Part shown: piece by piece, positions 1 through 11,508 of the stretch | How the letters are laid out: each line of letters starts with the position of its first letter | How positions within the stretch are numbered: the stretch's first letter is position 1 | NCBI RefSeq assembly: GCF_001625215.2 | Contig: NC_030389.2 | Location: forward strand, 34,275,454-34,339,453 | DNA from: Daucus carota subsp. sativus | Lineage: Eukaryota > Streptophyta > Magnoliopsida > Apiales > Apiaceae | DNA length: 64,000 nucleotides | Direction of reading: 5' to 3' | Translations under genes and position numbers: made by a program | Notes under the pieces: model-generated | Told to the model about the DNA's origin: nothing | Seen by the model: the letters and a program-made list of their open reading frames with translations, nothing else | Database searches by the model: none

Positions 1-1164
1 AGCCAATCGTGTAATACCTTTGAAAGATTCAGTAATCTAATCAATCGAATTTCAACGTAATTTTGTAATTTTGGTTTTTTAGACAACAATAACCTTTAAG
101 ATTAGAGTTAGAAATGGTTATGTAATGGTTCGTGTTTATATTGAAATAGAACACGTTAAAGTTAAAAAGAGTTATATGAAAGTTTTTGTTAAAAAATGAT
201 ATTCAAAATTGTATATTTATAATTTTATTTATAACATAATTATAATTTTTTTAATGAAATATTATACGATAATATATTGTTATGAGTGTTTTTAGTATTT
301 GAAATTGTTTAACAATATAATACTAATTAATAGACTCCACATTTGTAGACTTGTAGTCCCAAAATGAGAGTACCAAAACAAAAAATATAACTAAAACCTT
401 GGACTACAAATTATATCCATATTGGCTTATTATAGTTTTTGGTTTTTTTGACAACAATAACTTTTAAGATTAGAGTTAGAAAGGGTTATGTAATGGTTCG
501 TGTTTATATTGAAATAGAACACGTTAAAGTTAAAAAGAGTTATATGAAAGTTTTTGTTGAAAAATGATATTCAAAATTGCATATTTATAATTTTATTTAT
601 AACATAATTATAATTTTTTAATGAAATATTATACGATAATATATTGTTATAAGTGTTTTTAGTATTTGAAACTGTTTAACAATATAATACTAATAGACTC
701 CACAATTGTAGACTTGTAGTCTCAAAATGAGAGTACCAAACCAAAAAATATAACTAAAACTTTGGACTAGAAATTATATCCATATTGGCTTATTATAGTT
801 TTTGGTTTTTTTGACAACAATAACTTTTAAGATTAGAGTTAGAAACGGTTATGTAATGGTTCGTGTTTATATTGAAATAGAACACGTTAAAGTTAAAAAG
901 AGTTATATGAAAGTTTTTGTTGAAAAATGATATTCAAAATTGTATATTTATAATTTTATTTATAACATAATTATAATTTTTTAATGAAATATTATACGAT
1001 AATATATTGTTATGAGTGTTTTTAGTATTTGAAACTGTTTAACAATATAATATTAATAGACTCCACATTTGTAGACTTGTAGTCCCAAAAAGAGAGTACC
1101 AAACAAAAAATATAACCAAAACCTTGGATTACAAATTATACAATGTTGACTTATTATAGTATAA
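1..1164. repeat. Tandem array of about 363-bp Helitron-derived units
   Basis: Three consecutive units share the same order of landmarks: a gacaacaataac motif near 84, 449 and 812, then an AT-rich block, then a ggcttattatag-type end. The spacing is 365 and 363 bp. Unit 1 begins inside the same sequence found at about 1350 within the intact Helitron at 1165-1788, so the array is made of internal sequence of that family. It could be a tandem internal expansion or serial insertions that lost their 3' ends. The left end lies outside the window. No coding sequence is seen. Confidence 0.8.
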
Positions 1165-1788
1165 CTAGCCTTTAACCCGTGCGAAGCACGGGCGGGTATA
1201 TAGTTCGTAATTTATTATTTATAATTTAAATTTTAACTTCATTTTATTAGTATTTTAGTATTAATGGATTGAATTTTAATTAAATTATATTATTCAACTG
1301 ACTATATTTTCTCCCGATTACTTGAAAATGGACAAACCCTAATAAATATAGCCGATCGTGTAATACATTTGAAAGATTCAGTAATCTAATCAATCGAATT
1401 TCAACGTAATTTTGTAATCTTGGTTTTTTTGACAACAATAACTTTTAAGATTAGTCAGAGAAGGTTATGTAATGGTTCGTGTTTATATTGAAATAGAACA
1501 CATTAAAGTTAAAAAAAATTATATGAAGGTTCCTGTTAAAAGAAGATATTCAAAATTGTATATTTATAATTTTATTTATAACATTATTATAATTTTTTAA
1601 TGAAATATTATATGATAATGGATTGTTACGAGTGTTTTTAGTATTTGAAACTGTTTAACAATATAATACTAATAGACTCCACATTTGTAGACTTGTAATA
1701 CCAAAAAGAGAGTACCAAACCAAAAACTATAACTAAAATCTTGGACTACAAATTATACCCATGTTGGCTTATTATAGTATAGTATAGA
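1165..1788 (-). mobile_element. Short non-autonomous Helitron
   Basis: Read on the - strand, the element begins with TC at 1788-1787 (TCTATACTATAC). It ends with a GC-rich hairpin (arms CCCGTGC/GCACGGG, loop TTC) followed by a few bases and CTAG at 1168-1165. The flanks are A on the 5' side and T on the 3' side, the canonical Helitron insertion between A and T without target duplication. At 624 bp it holds no coding sequence. Its interior contains one copy of the unit that is tandemly repeated at 1-1164. Confidence 0.75.
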
Positions 1789-1854
1789 TAATTAAAATCT
1801 TGGACTAAATGTTGACTTATTATAATATAATAACTAAAACCTTGAACTACAAAT

Positions 1855-3347
1855 CTATATACCTATATAAAGGAAAATCCAAGGCGGCTTACGTGGCATC
1901 CTCTCAAATCATGTTTCCATTTTCTCTCATTTCTCATAGCTCCACAAGAAAAAACAATTAAAAGGCTCTTAGACCTCATGTCTCTTGAGTTCTCAACTAT
2001 TATAATTTCTCTATTTTAATTACAACCGTTTTAGGAACCTTAGCCCTTCCCTATTTGATGAGTTTATTATGTAAGGAAGTTCAAGGGCCAACCTGCTACA
2101 TATACTATATAAAAATAAGCTTTGTTGTGTAAAGTGCCCGTGACTAGGATATTTAATCTCGGGCGGCTTACGTGGCATCCTCTCAAATCATGTTTCTATT
2201 TTTTCTAATTTCTCAGAGCTTCACTTCTATTCTTTACAAAAGCTATAAAAAAGACTCTTAAACTTCATGTGTCTTGGGAGTTATGTATTCTCTATTCTTA
2301 ATCACAACCGTTTTAGAAACCTTAGCCCTTCCAAATTTAATGAGTTTACTATGCAAGGAAGTGCAAGGGCCAACCTCCTACATATGTATAAATAAGCTTT
2401 GTTGTTTAAAGTGCCCGTGATTAAGATATTTAGCTTTAGATGGAAGCATATGCATGCAGAAATTTATACATTTTTTTTTGTTTTCGATGAGGTTGATGCA
2501 TATCAGTTGTTGGCAATCTCATTCTTCCGCAGAGAGTTTTCTCTTTAAGTCATTATCACCTATAGGCCATGTAAACAAGACAATTTCAGCGAGGGATGTT
2601 CGTGGTGACTGTACTCTGCAGGCTCACCCGAAAAAGAGAGGAATATGTCGAGGTGCTTGGTGGTCAATTAATTCTGCGTCAAGCTGTCTATCATGAGGTG
2701 TTGTTATATATATTCCTTAACCTAATTTTTATCTCATGAATTATATAATGTAATCAATTTTTTTTATTTCACAAGAAAGTGGCTATTTACTAAACTTGCT
2801 GCATCAAATTTGAGATCATCCCGTGGATGGTGCATAATATATATTGGCCTCTCCCCTAAGTAATTTCTAGCCATTTTACTGGTCATCATCACATCAAAAT
2901 TATTTCGAAGTTAAGATATTTTCTTTCAAGTTAGAAAGAGCTGGTATTTTATCCATGTTTAAATCAGAGTTGATAGTGCACGCTAAGAATGTATCTTTAT
3001 TTATTATTTTGTAAGGGAGAGGATGATCGACTGTTTGTTGGAGGCAGTGGTATCGAAAGTTAATAAGAAACTTAATGCATAACGAGGCACACAGAACCAG
3101 CGATGCGTATGGGTTCTGAGCAAGTGGCTCATAATCACATAATTTGGTTTTAAAACTTAACTTCCATATATATTATTCGAATTATGTATGCTTATTAGCT
3201 TCTTCTTCATTTTTAATTAAAATTATGTCAAACAAAACTTATAAGATACTGTCAATAGAGAAAAACTTATAACATGTAATTATATATTACTAAAATGGAT
3301 AAAAATAGATTTTAAATAGATCGCGCGAAGCGCGATTACTCATCTAG
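1855..3347 (+). mobile_element. Non-autonomous Helitron, 1.5 kb, with reconstructable empty site
   Basis: The 5' end is TCTATATACCTATATAAAGG at 1855, and the 3' end has a hairpin built on atcgcgc/gcgcgat near 3319-3335 followed by CTAG at 3344-3347. The flanks are A (1854) and T (3348). Removing the element restores ctacaaa|ttatac, which matches the uninterrupted repeat-family sequence at about 1747-1757. The 5' portion is internally duplicated: the segment around ggcttacgtggcatcc at about 1888 recurs at about 2166. No Rep/helicase gene is present. An 80-codon open frame at 2454-2696 is not recognisable. Confidence 0.8.
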
Positions 3348-4078
3348 TTATACTATAGTACAGATACAGACCAAAGTCTACGAAGACTCTCGGAGGAGAC
3401 TGGCAAAGACCGGCAGGATTGTGGTTACTTCTTTATTCCTCTTGATACTTTCCATTTGCCCTTTGACTTCATTTCAAGTTAATGCTTGTCTATTCACTTA
3501 AACTTGCTCAAGTGCTTAAGCGAAAATAGCTCCAAAGCAACTATTCCCTTCATTTTAGATCCCGTTTTGATTTTATACCCGAAGTGAAGACAATGGAGCC
3601 GTTTGGTCAAGTTTAAAAAATATGATTCCTTACTAAAAATTGATTAAAAGTGAGAAATAAATAAGTTAGATAAAAAGCAGAAGTTGTTGAGAGAGAAATT
3701 AACAATCTTAACTTTTTAAAAGTGCTTGTAAGATAAACAGAAGCAAGCAGAAACCGCTTCTGTTAAACAAACATGGCCAATGATCTTGTAAAAAAAAATT
3801 TGGCGAATATGCTTGAAAAATACTTTTTCTTGAGATAATTATACCCTAAGAATTAGAGAAGTAAAGCACACCAGCAATTTTCAGCAATGTAGTTGATTGT
3901 TTTTCACTTTGCAGACCAAGTCTCCCTGGACTCGAAAAGGATGGGAGTCCTGATCCGGTAATAATCTTGACACCTGCAGGTGACCAATTCACATTCTTCC
4001 TCATATATTCAATGAACCTGCAGTCTGCATGTAGTGTCTATTTAAAGAACTCCTAAATAACTTTAGCTATCTATAAAC
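3348..4078. other. Non-coding stretch upstream of the first RLP locus
   Basis: This is AT-rich sequence between the Helitron end and the RLP pseudogene start. I see no gene, RNA or terminal-repeat structure in it. It presumably holds the former promoter of the pseudogene. Confidence 0.5.
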
Positions 4079-6920
4079 ATGCAGAAACATATGAGTTTAA
4101 TTGTTCTTGCTTTCGTAGTTAGTGTTGTGGCAAGTTCAGAATTTGGGAACAGAAGCATAGCTGGAGCCATTTCTGGTACAAGTTGCGTTGAGAGTGAGAA
4201 ACAAGCTTTGCTTCAGTTGAAGACAGGTCTTTTCGACGAGTTCAGTTACTAATCATCGTGGGTCGGAGATGATTGTTGTTCATGGCATGGAGTACGTTGT
4301 GGAAGCACGAGCACAAGGCATGTCATCGAACTTGATCTTCAAAATTGCTCGTTAAAGGGTGATCAAATATTTAACTCCTCTTTGCTTGATTTGAAATATT
4401 TGACTTACCTTGACTTGAGTTCCAATAGTTTTAATGGGATCCAAATTCCAGAATTTTTTGGGTCATTTAAAAATCTAATGTATCTCAACCTTTCTCACTC
4501 CAATTTTAAAGGTTTAGTTCCTCGTCATCTTGGAAACCTTACAAGCTTGCGGTACCTTGATTTAAGAGATAATTATACTTATAGTCTTGATTTAGATTAT
4601 AATTTTTACAATTATAATCATCTATTAAGAATTGATAGCTTGGGATGGTTATCTGGACTTTCTGTGTTGGAACACTTGGATCTCTCCGGTGTTAATCTTT
4701 TTGAGGCCATTGATTGGTTTCCGGCTATTAACATGCTCCCTGATTCTCTTGTTTCACTCAAGTTGAAGAACTGTCACCTAACCAACAATTTCCCTCACCA
4801 TCTTTCCAACATAAATCTAACATCTCTTATGTTACTTGATCTTGGTATCAACTCACTCAATTCTGCTTTTCCGTCATGGATTTTTAACAGTAGTGGTCTT
4901 GTACATCTAGATCTCGGGTCCAACAATTTTAGTGGCCAAATTCCTGAATCTATTGGAAATATGATTGCCCTTTCTGAACTCCATCTACATAGCAACAATT
5001 TCCAAGGTTTGATCCCTGAGTGTCTAGGGGATTTGACGGCTCTTTTGAAACTTGATCTTTCGTTCAATAGTTTTGAAGGTTTTATTCCTCGGTCCTTTAG
5101 AAATTTGACATCACTTTCTACACTTAAACTTGGGAGAAATAATTTGAATGATTCAATTCCACTTGAGATGGGAAATCTCACTGAACTTACATATCTCGAC
5201 ATGAAGTTTAATGAACTAAGGGGCAGTCTACCAGAAACATTTTGCCGACTATCAAAGTTAGAAATGTTATTATTACATAATAATCAACTGAGTGGAAGCA
5301 TTCCCAAATGCGTTGGAGAATTGTCAAATTTAGTAATCCTAAACCTTTATTCCAACTCATGGGATGGATTTGTATCAGAGTATCACTTTGTTAACCTCAC
5401 AAAGTTGACTGGCTTTGCTATTTCTTCAAAGTCTGACTTAGAGTTGAAGGTTAGTTGTAATTGGGCTCCTCCATTTCAGCTCGAATATATATATCTCAAG
5501 GACTTGAAAGTAGGACCTGGATTTCCCAAGTGGCTCCTAACACAGAGACATGTTAAGTTTATTAGGATGACGAATACGAGCATATCAGACAGCATCCCAG
5601 CTGACTGGTTCGTCAGTATACTCTTATCGCAGGCCTCTGCTATTGATCTGTCCCACAATGACCTCTACGGAGAACTTTCATTGATTGCAGCAGCACCAAA
5701 TGGTTTGGAGGCATTCTCCCTCTCAAATAACCGTTTCTCTGGTGAATTTCCTGCGTTTGTTTGCAATCTAACGTCCTTACAGTTTTTATTTCTCGCCAAT
5801 AATAGATTTTCAGGAGAGGTCCCACCGTGCTTAGGAAATTTATTAGAACTGAGGGATCTTGATGTGATGAATAACAATCTCTCTGGTACTATTCCCCTCT
5901 CTTTGGGTTCTCTAGCAAATCTCACTTATCTAAACTTGTACAACAACAATTTTGGAGGAAAACTCCCTCTGTCTTTCAAAAGTCTGATAAAGTTGGTCGT
6001 ACTTGATGTGGGAAAAAATAATTTGACTGATATTCTCCCCCCTTGGACCGGAGAGCAATTGCCTTCTCTTAGGTATTTCATACTCCGTTCCAACAATTTC
6101 TATGGTGAAATCCCCCCGCAACTTTGCCAGCACTCATCACTTCAAGTTCTGAACTTGGCAGAAAATCAAATTATGGGAAACATTCCTCATTGTTTTGGAA
6201 ATTTTAGTGCCATGATTTCAAGTGACAATAGTGAACCATATGAAGGATTCAGTGGTGGTGGATGTGGGGAAATGATAGTTAGCGACGCGAAAGGGCATGA
6301 GCTAATATACACCTCAACACTAGAGTTTATGTTCTCCATTGATTTATCGAACAATAACATTAATGGAGAAATTCCTGAAGAATTGATGTATCTTCAAGGT
6401 TTATTGAATTTGAATTTGGCGGGTAATCATCTAACTGGAAGGATTCCTCTTATGATCGGGAAGCTTGGGAAACTGGAATATCTTGATCTCTCTGGTAATG
6501 AACTTTATGGTCCCATTCCACAAAGTCTGTCGGATTTATACTTTCTGAGCCACCTGAACCTCTCCTTCAATAATTTATCAGGAAAAATACCCACTGGGCA
6601 CCAACTCCAGAGCCTCGACGATCCTTCCATCTATGCTGGCAACACTCATCTCTGTGGTCAACCTATCCTGCAACCCTGCTTCCCTGACACAGAATCAGAT
6701 GACATTCCTGAATCCTGACCTTTCTTCTGAATGTGATTCAGATAATGAGCGCATGTGGTTTTATGCTGGAATAGGACCTGGTCTCTTGGTTGGTTTTTTG
6801 GGATTTTGCATGGCTTTGCTCTTTATCAGCTCTTGGAGGAATGCTTAATTCAACTTTGTTGAACAAGCCTTTTATAAAATTGAGGTTTTCATTGCCTAAT
6901 CAAAGGAGAAAAATCCATAA
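4079..6920 (+). pseudogene. Leucine-rich-repeat receptor-like protein pseudogene (EIX/Cf type)
   Basis: The reading frame starts at ATG 4079 (MQKHMSLIVLAF..., signal-peptide-like). It continues into the LRR N-terminal cap with the ESEKQALLQLK and WVGDDCCSW motifs, about 27 LRRs, a non-LRR island (WAPPFQLE) and a LCGQPILQPC C-cap. Three lesions break it. (1) Codon 58 is TAA (4250-4252) where the intact paralogue has TTA (Leu). (2) A one-base frameshift near 6700 ends the frame at 6718 and puts the transmembrane segment (WFYAGIGPGLLVGFLGF) in another frame, to 6848. (3) A TAA replaces the conserved cytoplasmic tail after SWRNA. Between the stop and 6718 the frame is open for more than 800 codons, so inactivation looks recent. 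It is the same strand and family as the genes at 8387 and 34133. Confidence 0.88.
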
Positions 6921-8386
6921 CAGGTGATATCCAAATCTCTCTCACATAGTCACACACACAGAATAAAAACATATTTATCTCTAGATGTCACATTGGTCTG
7001 GTTAATACTTATTCTCTTCAACTTAAGCAAGAACAGCTCTGCCAGTTTATTAAAATCACAAAACCAATATACTATGTACTAACTTTATTTGTTTAACTTC
7101 TTCAATGTCTTCAGCTAGGTGCTTGATCAAGCGATTGTTTTGGAAGATGGCGATTGTGTAATTTATTGACATTATGAAGTATTTACAGTTGTATTTGATA
7201 GTATTTTTCAGTTAGTGTAATTGCATGCTTTCAATATTTTCAATGGAGTTGATGAAAAGACCAGTCTTTTGTTTATGGTTTAGGTACGATCATAACTGAG
7301 TCATAAATTGCAGCCCCTCAGCTGAGATTTAGCACAATGTTTCATATTTCTGGTGGTGAATATAATTAGGAATAGAATGAAGGAAAGAAATTCATAAATA
7401 ATTGTCCGTAACATAATTCAAATTTCATTGGCTCCCAAGTTCATTCACTCCGACCAAACACAAGACATATTTCAAACGTGAAGGAGTTTGCAGGTTGGTT
7501 TTTTGCTTACCCCTGCATACATTTTGCTTACCCCTGCATACATGGCATAGGACGTAATTGACATGCTTTGGAAATATCATTGAATCCTCGCAAACATAGT
7601 GAGGAGCGCTTGTGGATCAGTGATTCTAAAGTTTTCATCGACAGACTTAAAATATCTTAGTCGGCTAGGTGTGCACTTTAACAATCCAATTAATTCTCCG
7701 GGCAATAAAACATTAGACATCCCATCTTCTGAAACCAACACTTTTGATGTTATTTGACGCACAATAATTTCTATATGCCCCCTGGGATTTTCGAAAACAG
7801 TTTTGCTTAAATTTGATTTTAATTTGAATTTAGTACGAATATATTGTTTCGATAGAAGTTCTGATATACAGATGTGTTATAACTAATATTACATAGATCA
7901 AATCGACTTTATTGAAAATATGTAATATTTTCAATAAACAACTATAAAATTTGAGTTATACCCAAACAAAACCCTGTTTATATCAGTTTATTTGGTGCTT
8001 GATTGTTCGTCAGATTTTTAAATGCCCGGAAAGTTCACACCTGCATATCAATTATCACTAGCCGCTTTGTTATTTGTATTCTTTCTTTTCTCTGTTTCGT
8101 TTGCTGCCGCATGATTTCACTTGAGCATTATAATCTCTTTATAATAACTGCGCTGACTATGAGTTGTGTTCAATACTATTCTTGTTGGAAAGTTTGTTGT
8201 AATCTCATATTTGACGCGTAATATGCACTAGTGTACTTGAAGATGAAACAGATATAAATAGCCCTTAAATATATTCCATCGAACCATATAATGTTCATAT
8301 AAGTAGCTCTCAAATACGTATAAGGTGATTCTGACAGAAGTCGAGCTTAAAAGCCCAGCCAAACACCCGCGTAGTGTCTTCTATCT
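6921..8386. other. Intergenic region between the RLP pseudogene and the intact RLP
   Basis: The sequence is mostly AT-rich. Near 7115-7160 is a stretch (aggtgcttgatcaagc) resembling the putative 3' exon downstream of the RLP at 34133. A 22-bp direct duplication built on gcttacccctgcatacat lies at about 7503-7544. A minus-strand open frame at 7577-7762 is listed separately. Nothing else is recognised. Confidence 0.4.
7577..7762 (-). CDS. Unrecognised short open frame, possible gene fragment
   Basis: This 61-codon open frame contains a plausible protein-like stretch ([19 protein letters not shown], then [16 protein letters not shown]) ending at a stop. The composition looks more like real coding sequence than the AT-rich neighbourhood, but I cannot assign a family and see no flanking exons. 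It may be the last exon of a decayed gene or a chance frame. Confidence 0.2.
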   Translation of the reverse strand: MRQITSKVLVSEDGMSNVLLPGELIGLLKCTPSRLRYFKSVDENFRITDPQALLTMFARIQ

Positions 8387-11080
8387 ATGGAGATGCAGAA
8401 ACATACAAGTTTACTTTTTCTTGCTTATGTGTCAGGTGTTCTAGCAGCACTAGAGTTTGCGCGTAGCAGCGTAGTTGCAAGTTACTCTCCTAACATGAGC
8501 TGCATCTGGAGTGAGAAACAAGCTTTGCTTCGGTTCAAGAGAGGTCTCTTTGACGAGTTCAATTACTTATCGTCGTGGGTTGGAGATGATTGTTGTTCAT
8601 GGCGTGGAATACACTGTTCGACTACAAGTCATGTCATTGAACTTGATCTTCGAAATTGTGCATTAAGAGGTGATCAGATAATAAACTCTTCTCTGCTTGA
8701 TTTGAAATATTTAAATTACTTGGACTTGAGTTTTAACAACTTTAATGAGATTGAAATTCCAGACTTTTTCGGGTCCTTTAAGGAACTAACTTATCTCAAC
8801 CTCTCTAGCTCAAATTTTCAAGGTTTAGTTCCTCATCATCTGGGAAACCTCTCAACCTTACGTTACCTTGATTTAAGTAATAATTATGACCATGATTACG
8901 ATTATGATTATGCTTATTATAATTCACTAAGGATTGATAGCATGAGATGGGTATCTGGACTTTCTTTTTTGGAACACCTGGATCTATCCACAGTCGACCT
9001 TTCAGAGGCCTCTACTGATCCATTTTCGACCAAAAAAATATTTCCTAATTCTATTTCAGTACTCAAGCTGGCCGGTTGTCAGCTCGACAACAGTATCTTT
9101 AGTTCTGTTTCCTGTAAGAATCTAACATCTCTCGTTTCACTTGATCTTGCTTACAACCACTTTAACCATTCTTTTCCTCTATGGGTTGTTAACAATAGTG
9201 GTCTTGTACAACTTAATATCGGTTCTAACAATTTTCGGGGGCCAATTCCTAAATCTCTAGAAAGTCTGACAGCCCTTTCAAAACTTGATATTTCCGACAA
9301 TAATTTTCAAGGTTATATTCCTCAGTCTCTTGTAAAATTATCCAAACTTGCACACTTGTACATAGACTCAAATCAATTCATTGGTTCTCTGTCCGAATCA
9401 TATTGCCATCTGTCAAATTTAGAAATATTGTCTGTCAGTGAAAATCAGTTGAGCGGAAACATTCCAAAATGCATTGGAGAACTATCAAATCTCAGCGAGT
9501 TGCGTCTTCATGATAATTACTGGGATGGTTTTGTATCTGAGCATCACCTTATGAACCTCACGAGGCTAAAATGGTTGACTATTTCTTCAAAGTCTAATTT
9601 AGTGCTCAATATTAGTTCTGAATGGGAACCTCCCTTCCAGCTCGAAAGAATAGCGATGATGTCTTTGAAAGTAGGGCCCTGTATTCCCCTCTGGCTCCAA
9701 AGACAAAGAGAATTCACAGGTCTTGAACTGCGAAATACAAGCATTTCAATCATCCCAACTGATTGGCTTGTGAGTCTGGTATCTCATGCATACTTTGTCG
9801 ATCTATCTGACAATGATATCAACGGGGAGCAACTGTTGTTTATTTCAACACATTCGAATCATCTGCATACATTATCACTCTCAAATAACTATTTGTCGGG
9901 TGGCTTTCCTCTGTTCATATGCAATCTGACATCATTGATGATTTTAGTTCTCTCCAATAATAACTTATCCGGAGAGCTTCCCAAGTGCCTAGGAAACTTG
10001 TCAGAATTGAGTGAACTTGACGTGATGGATAACAATTTCTCTGGTGATATTCCAGTTTCTTTAGGTTCTCTAGGAAATCTCACTTACTTAAACTTGCACA
10101 ACAACAAATTTCAAGGGAAATTACCTTTGTCTTTCCACAGTTTGGCAAATTTGGTTGTACTTGATGCGGGAAAGAATCATTTGAGTGACATTCTTCCCCA
10201 ATGGACTAGAGAACAATTACCTTTTCTCAAGTATTTAATACTCCGGTCCAACAGTTTCCATGGTAAAATTCCCACACAGCTTTGCCACCGCTCATCAATT
10301 CAGGTTTTGAACCTGGCAGAAAATCAAATCACGGGAAGCATTCCTCCTTGTTTTGGCAACTTTAGTTCTATGATTACAGGTGGAAGCACTGAGCTTAATA
10401 AAGGATTGGAAAATGATATTGGTGAAATGATAAGATATAATGTGAAGGGGTCTGATCTACAATACACCTCTAACCTTAAGTTTCTGTTTTCTATTAATCT
10501 ATCAAACAACAATATCAGTGGAGAGATTCCAGAAGAGTTGATGGAACTTCATGGTTTAACGAATTTGAACTTAACAGGTAATCGTTTAACTGGAAGGATC
10601 CCTGACAAGATAGGGGAACTACGTAAACTGGATTCTCTTGATCTCTCCAGAAATGAACTAAATGGTCCTATTCCTCAGAGTTTATCGGAACTAAACTCTT
10701 TAAGCAGCTTGAACGTCTCCTTCAATGATTTATCAGGAAGAATACCCACGGGAAGGCAACTCCAGACATTCAACGATCTTTCTATCTATGCTGGAAATGA
10801 CCAACTTTGTGGCCAAGCTATATTGAAGCCCTGTGCTGGTGACACAGAATCACGTAATCCTCAGAACGATAGTGAAGTTGAAACTGATCTTTGTTCAGAT
10901 GATGAGCGCTTGTGGTTTTATGCAGGGGCTGGACCTGGTATCCTGGTTGGTTTTTTGATATTCTGCGGTTCTTTGCATTTCTTTGAGTCCTGGAGGTATT
11001 CTTTCTTTCACTATGTCGAGCATGTCTTTGACAAGATAGCGGTTACCAGTGCTTTGTGGCGGAGGAAGTTCAAAAACTAG
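8387..11080 (+). CDS. Intact leucine-rich-repeat receptor-like protein (EIX/Cf type), 897 aa
   Basis: This is an intronless gene for a predicted plasma-membrane receptor without a kinase. Start ATG 8387 (MEMQKH) gives a hydrophobic signal peptide of about 30 residues. It is followed by the LRRNT cap (SEKQALLRFKRGL, SSWVGDDCCSW, about residues 40-75) and then roughly 28 extracellular LRRs of the LxxLxLxxNxxxGxIP plant type. A non-LRR island sits near residues 390-440 (SSEWEPPFQLE, KVGPCIPLWLQ). Next come the LCGQAILKPC cap, an acidic spacer, a single transmembrane helix with a GxxxG pattern (about residues 846-867), and a basic 30-residue tail (SWRYSFFHY...RRKFKN). Known relatives such as tomato EIX and Cf proteins sense microbial ligands and signal through SOBIR1/BAK1-type kinases; the ligand here cannot be inferred. 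It shares strand and family with the broken copies on both sides. Confidence 0.92.
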   Translation: MEMQKHTSLLFLAYVSGVLAALEFARSSVVASYSPNMSCIWSEKQALLRFKRGLFDEFNYLSSWVGDDCCSWRGIHCSTTSHVIELDLRNCALRGDQIINSSLLDLKYLNYLDLSFNNFNEIEIPDFFGSFKELTYLNLSSSNFQGLVPHHLGNLSTLRYLDLSNNYDHDYDYDYAYYNSLRIDSMRWVSGLSFLEHLDLSTVDLSEASTDPFSTKKIFPNSISVLKLAGCQLDNSIFSSVSCKNLTSLVSLDLAYNHFNHSFPLWVVNNSGLVQLNIGSNNFRGPIPKSLESLTALSKLDISDNNFQGYIPQSLVKLSKLAHLYIDSNQFIGSLSESYCHLSNLEILSVSENQLSGNIPKCIGELSNLSELRLHDNYWDGFVSEHHLMNLTRLKWLTISSKSNLVLNISSEWEPPFQLERIAMMSLKVGPCIPLWLQRQREFTGLELRNTSISIIPTDWLVSLVSHAYFVDLSDNDINGEQLLFISTHSNHLHTLSLSNNYLSGGFPLFICNLTSLMILVLSNNNLSGELPKCLGNLSELSELDVMDNNFSGDIPVSLGSLGNLTYLNLHNNKFQGKLPLSFHSLANLVVLDAGKNHLSDILPQWTREQLPFLKYLILRSNSFHGKIPTQLCHRSSIQVLNLAENQITGSIPPCFGNFSSMITGGSTELNKGLENDIGEMIRYNVKGSDLQYTSNLKFLFSINLSNNNISGEIPEELMELHGLTNLNLTGNRLTGRIPDKIGELRKLDSLDLSRNELNGPIPQSLSELNSLSSLNVSFNDLSGRIPTGRQLQTFNDLSIYAGNDQLCGQAILKPCAGDTESRNPQNDSEVETDLCSDDERLWFYAGAGPGILVGFLIFCGSLHFFESWRYSFFHYVEHVFDKIAVTSALWRRKFKN

Positions 11081-11508
11081 GAGGTGAACATATACTAGCG
11101 GTTACCATAATTCTTTTATGTTGTGTTCATTTGGATGGGATGTAATGGATTGAGATGGAATGAAATCTTTACGCTTATTTGAGGGAGATTCTAAATTATT
11201 TAAACTATAATTGTACCTCTTCCGTTCCCTTTTTATTGTCTCTTCCACATTTACACAGTATTTTAAAGCGCATAAAAATAGCATTTCTCGTTTTTTTATA
11301 ATGTATATAGATGTAATATTTCCAATTTAGTTCACTGTACTGACAATTTTCTGAAACCTTATATATTTTATGTTCTCCCCAATGCAATAGCTGACAGTCG
11401 TTTATTATCATGCGGTGGACTGGCTCGAAGACTAACGATAGTATACTTTTGTCCTGGAAGATACTTTGGCTACTTGTTCATACATGTAGCTCACAACTAA
11501 GTATAAAC

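Noticed and set aside
4795-6133. Minus-strand open frames opposite the RLP loci
   Set aside because: They are mirror images of LRR coding sequence and have no independent motifs; the same applies opposite the genes at 8387 and 34133.
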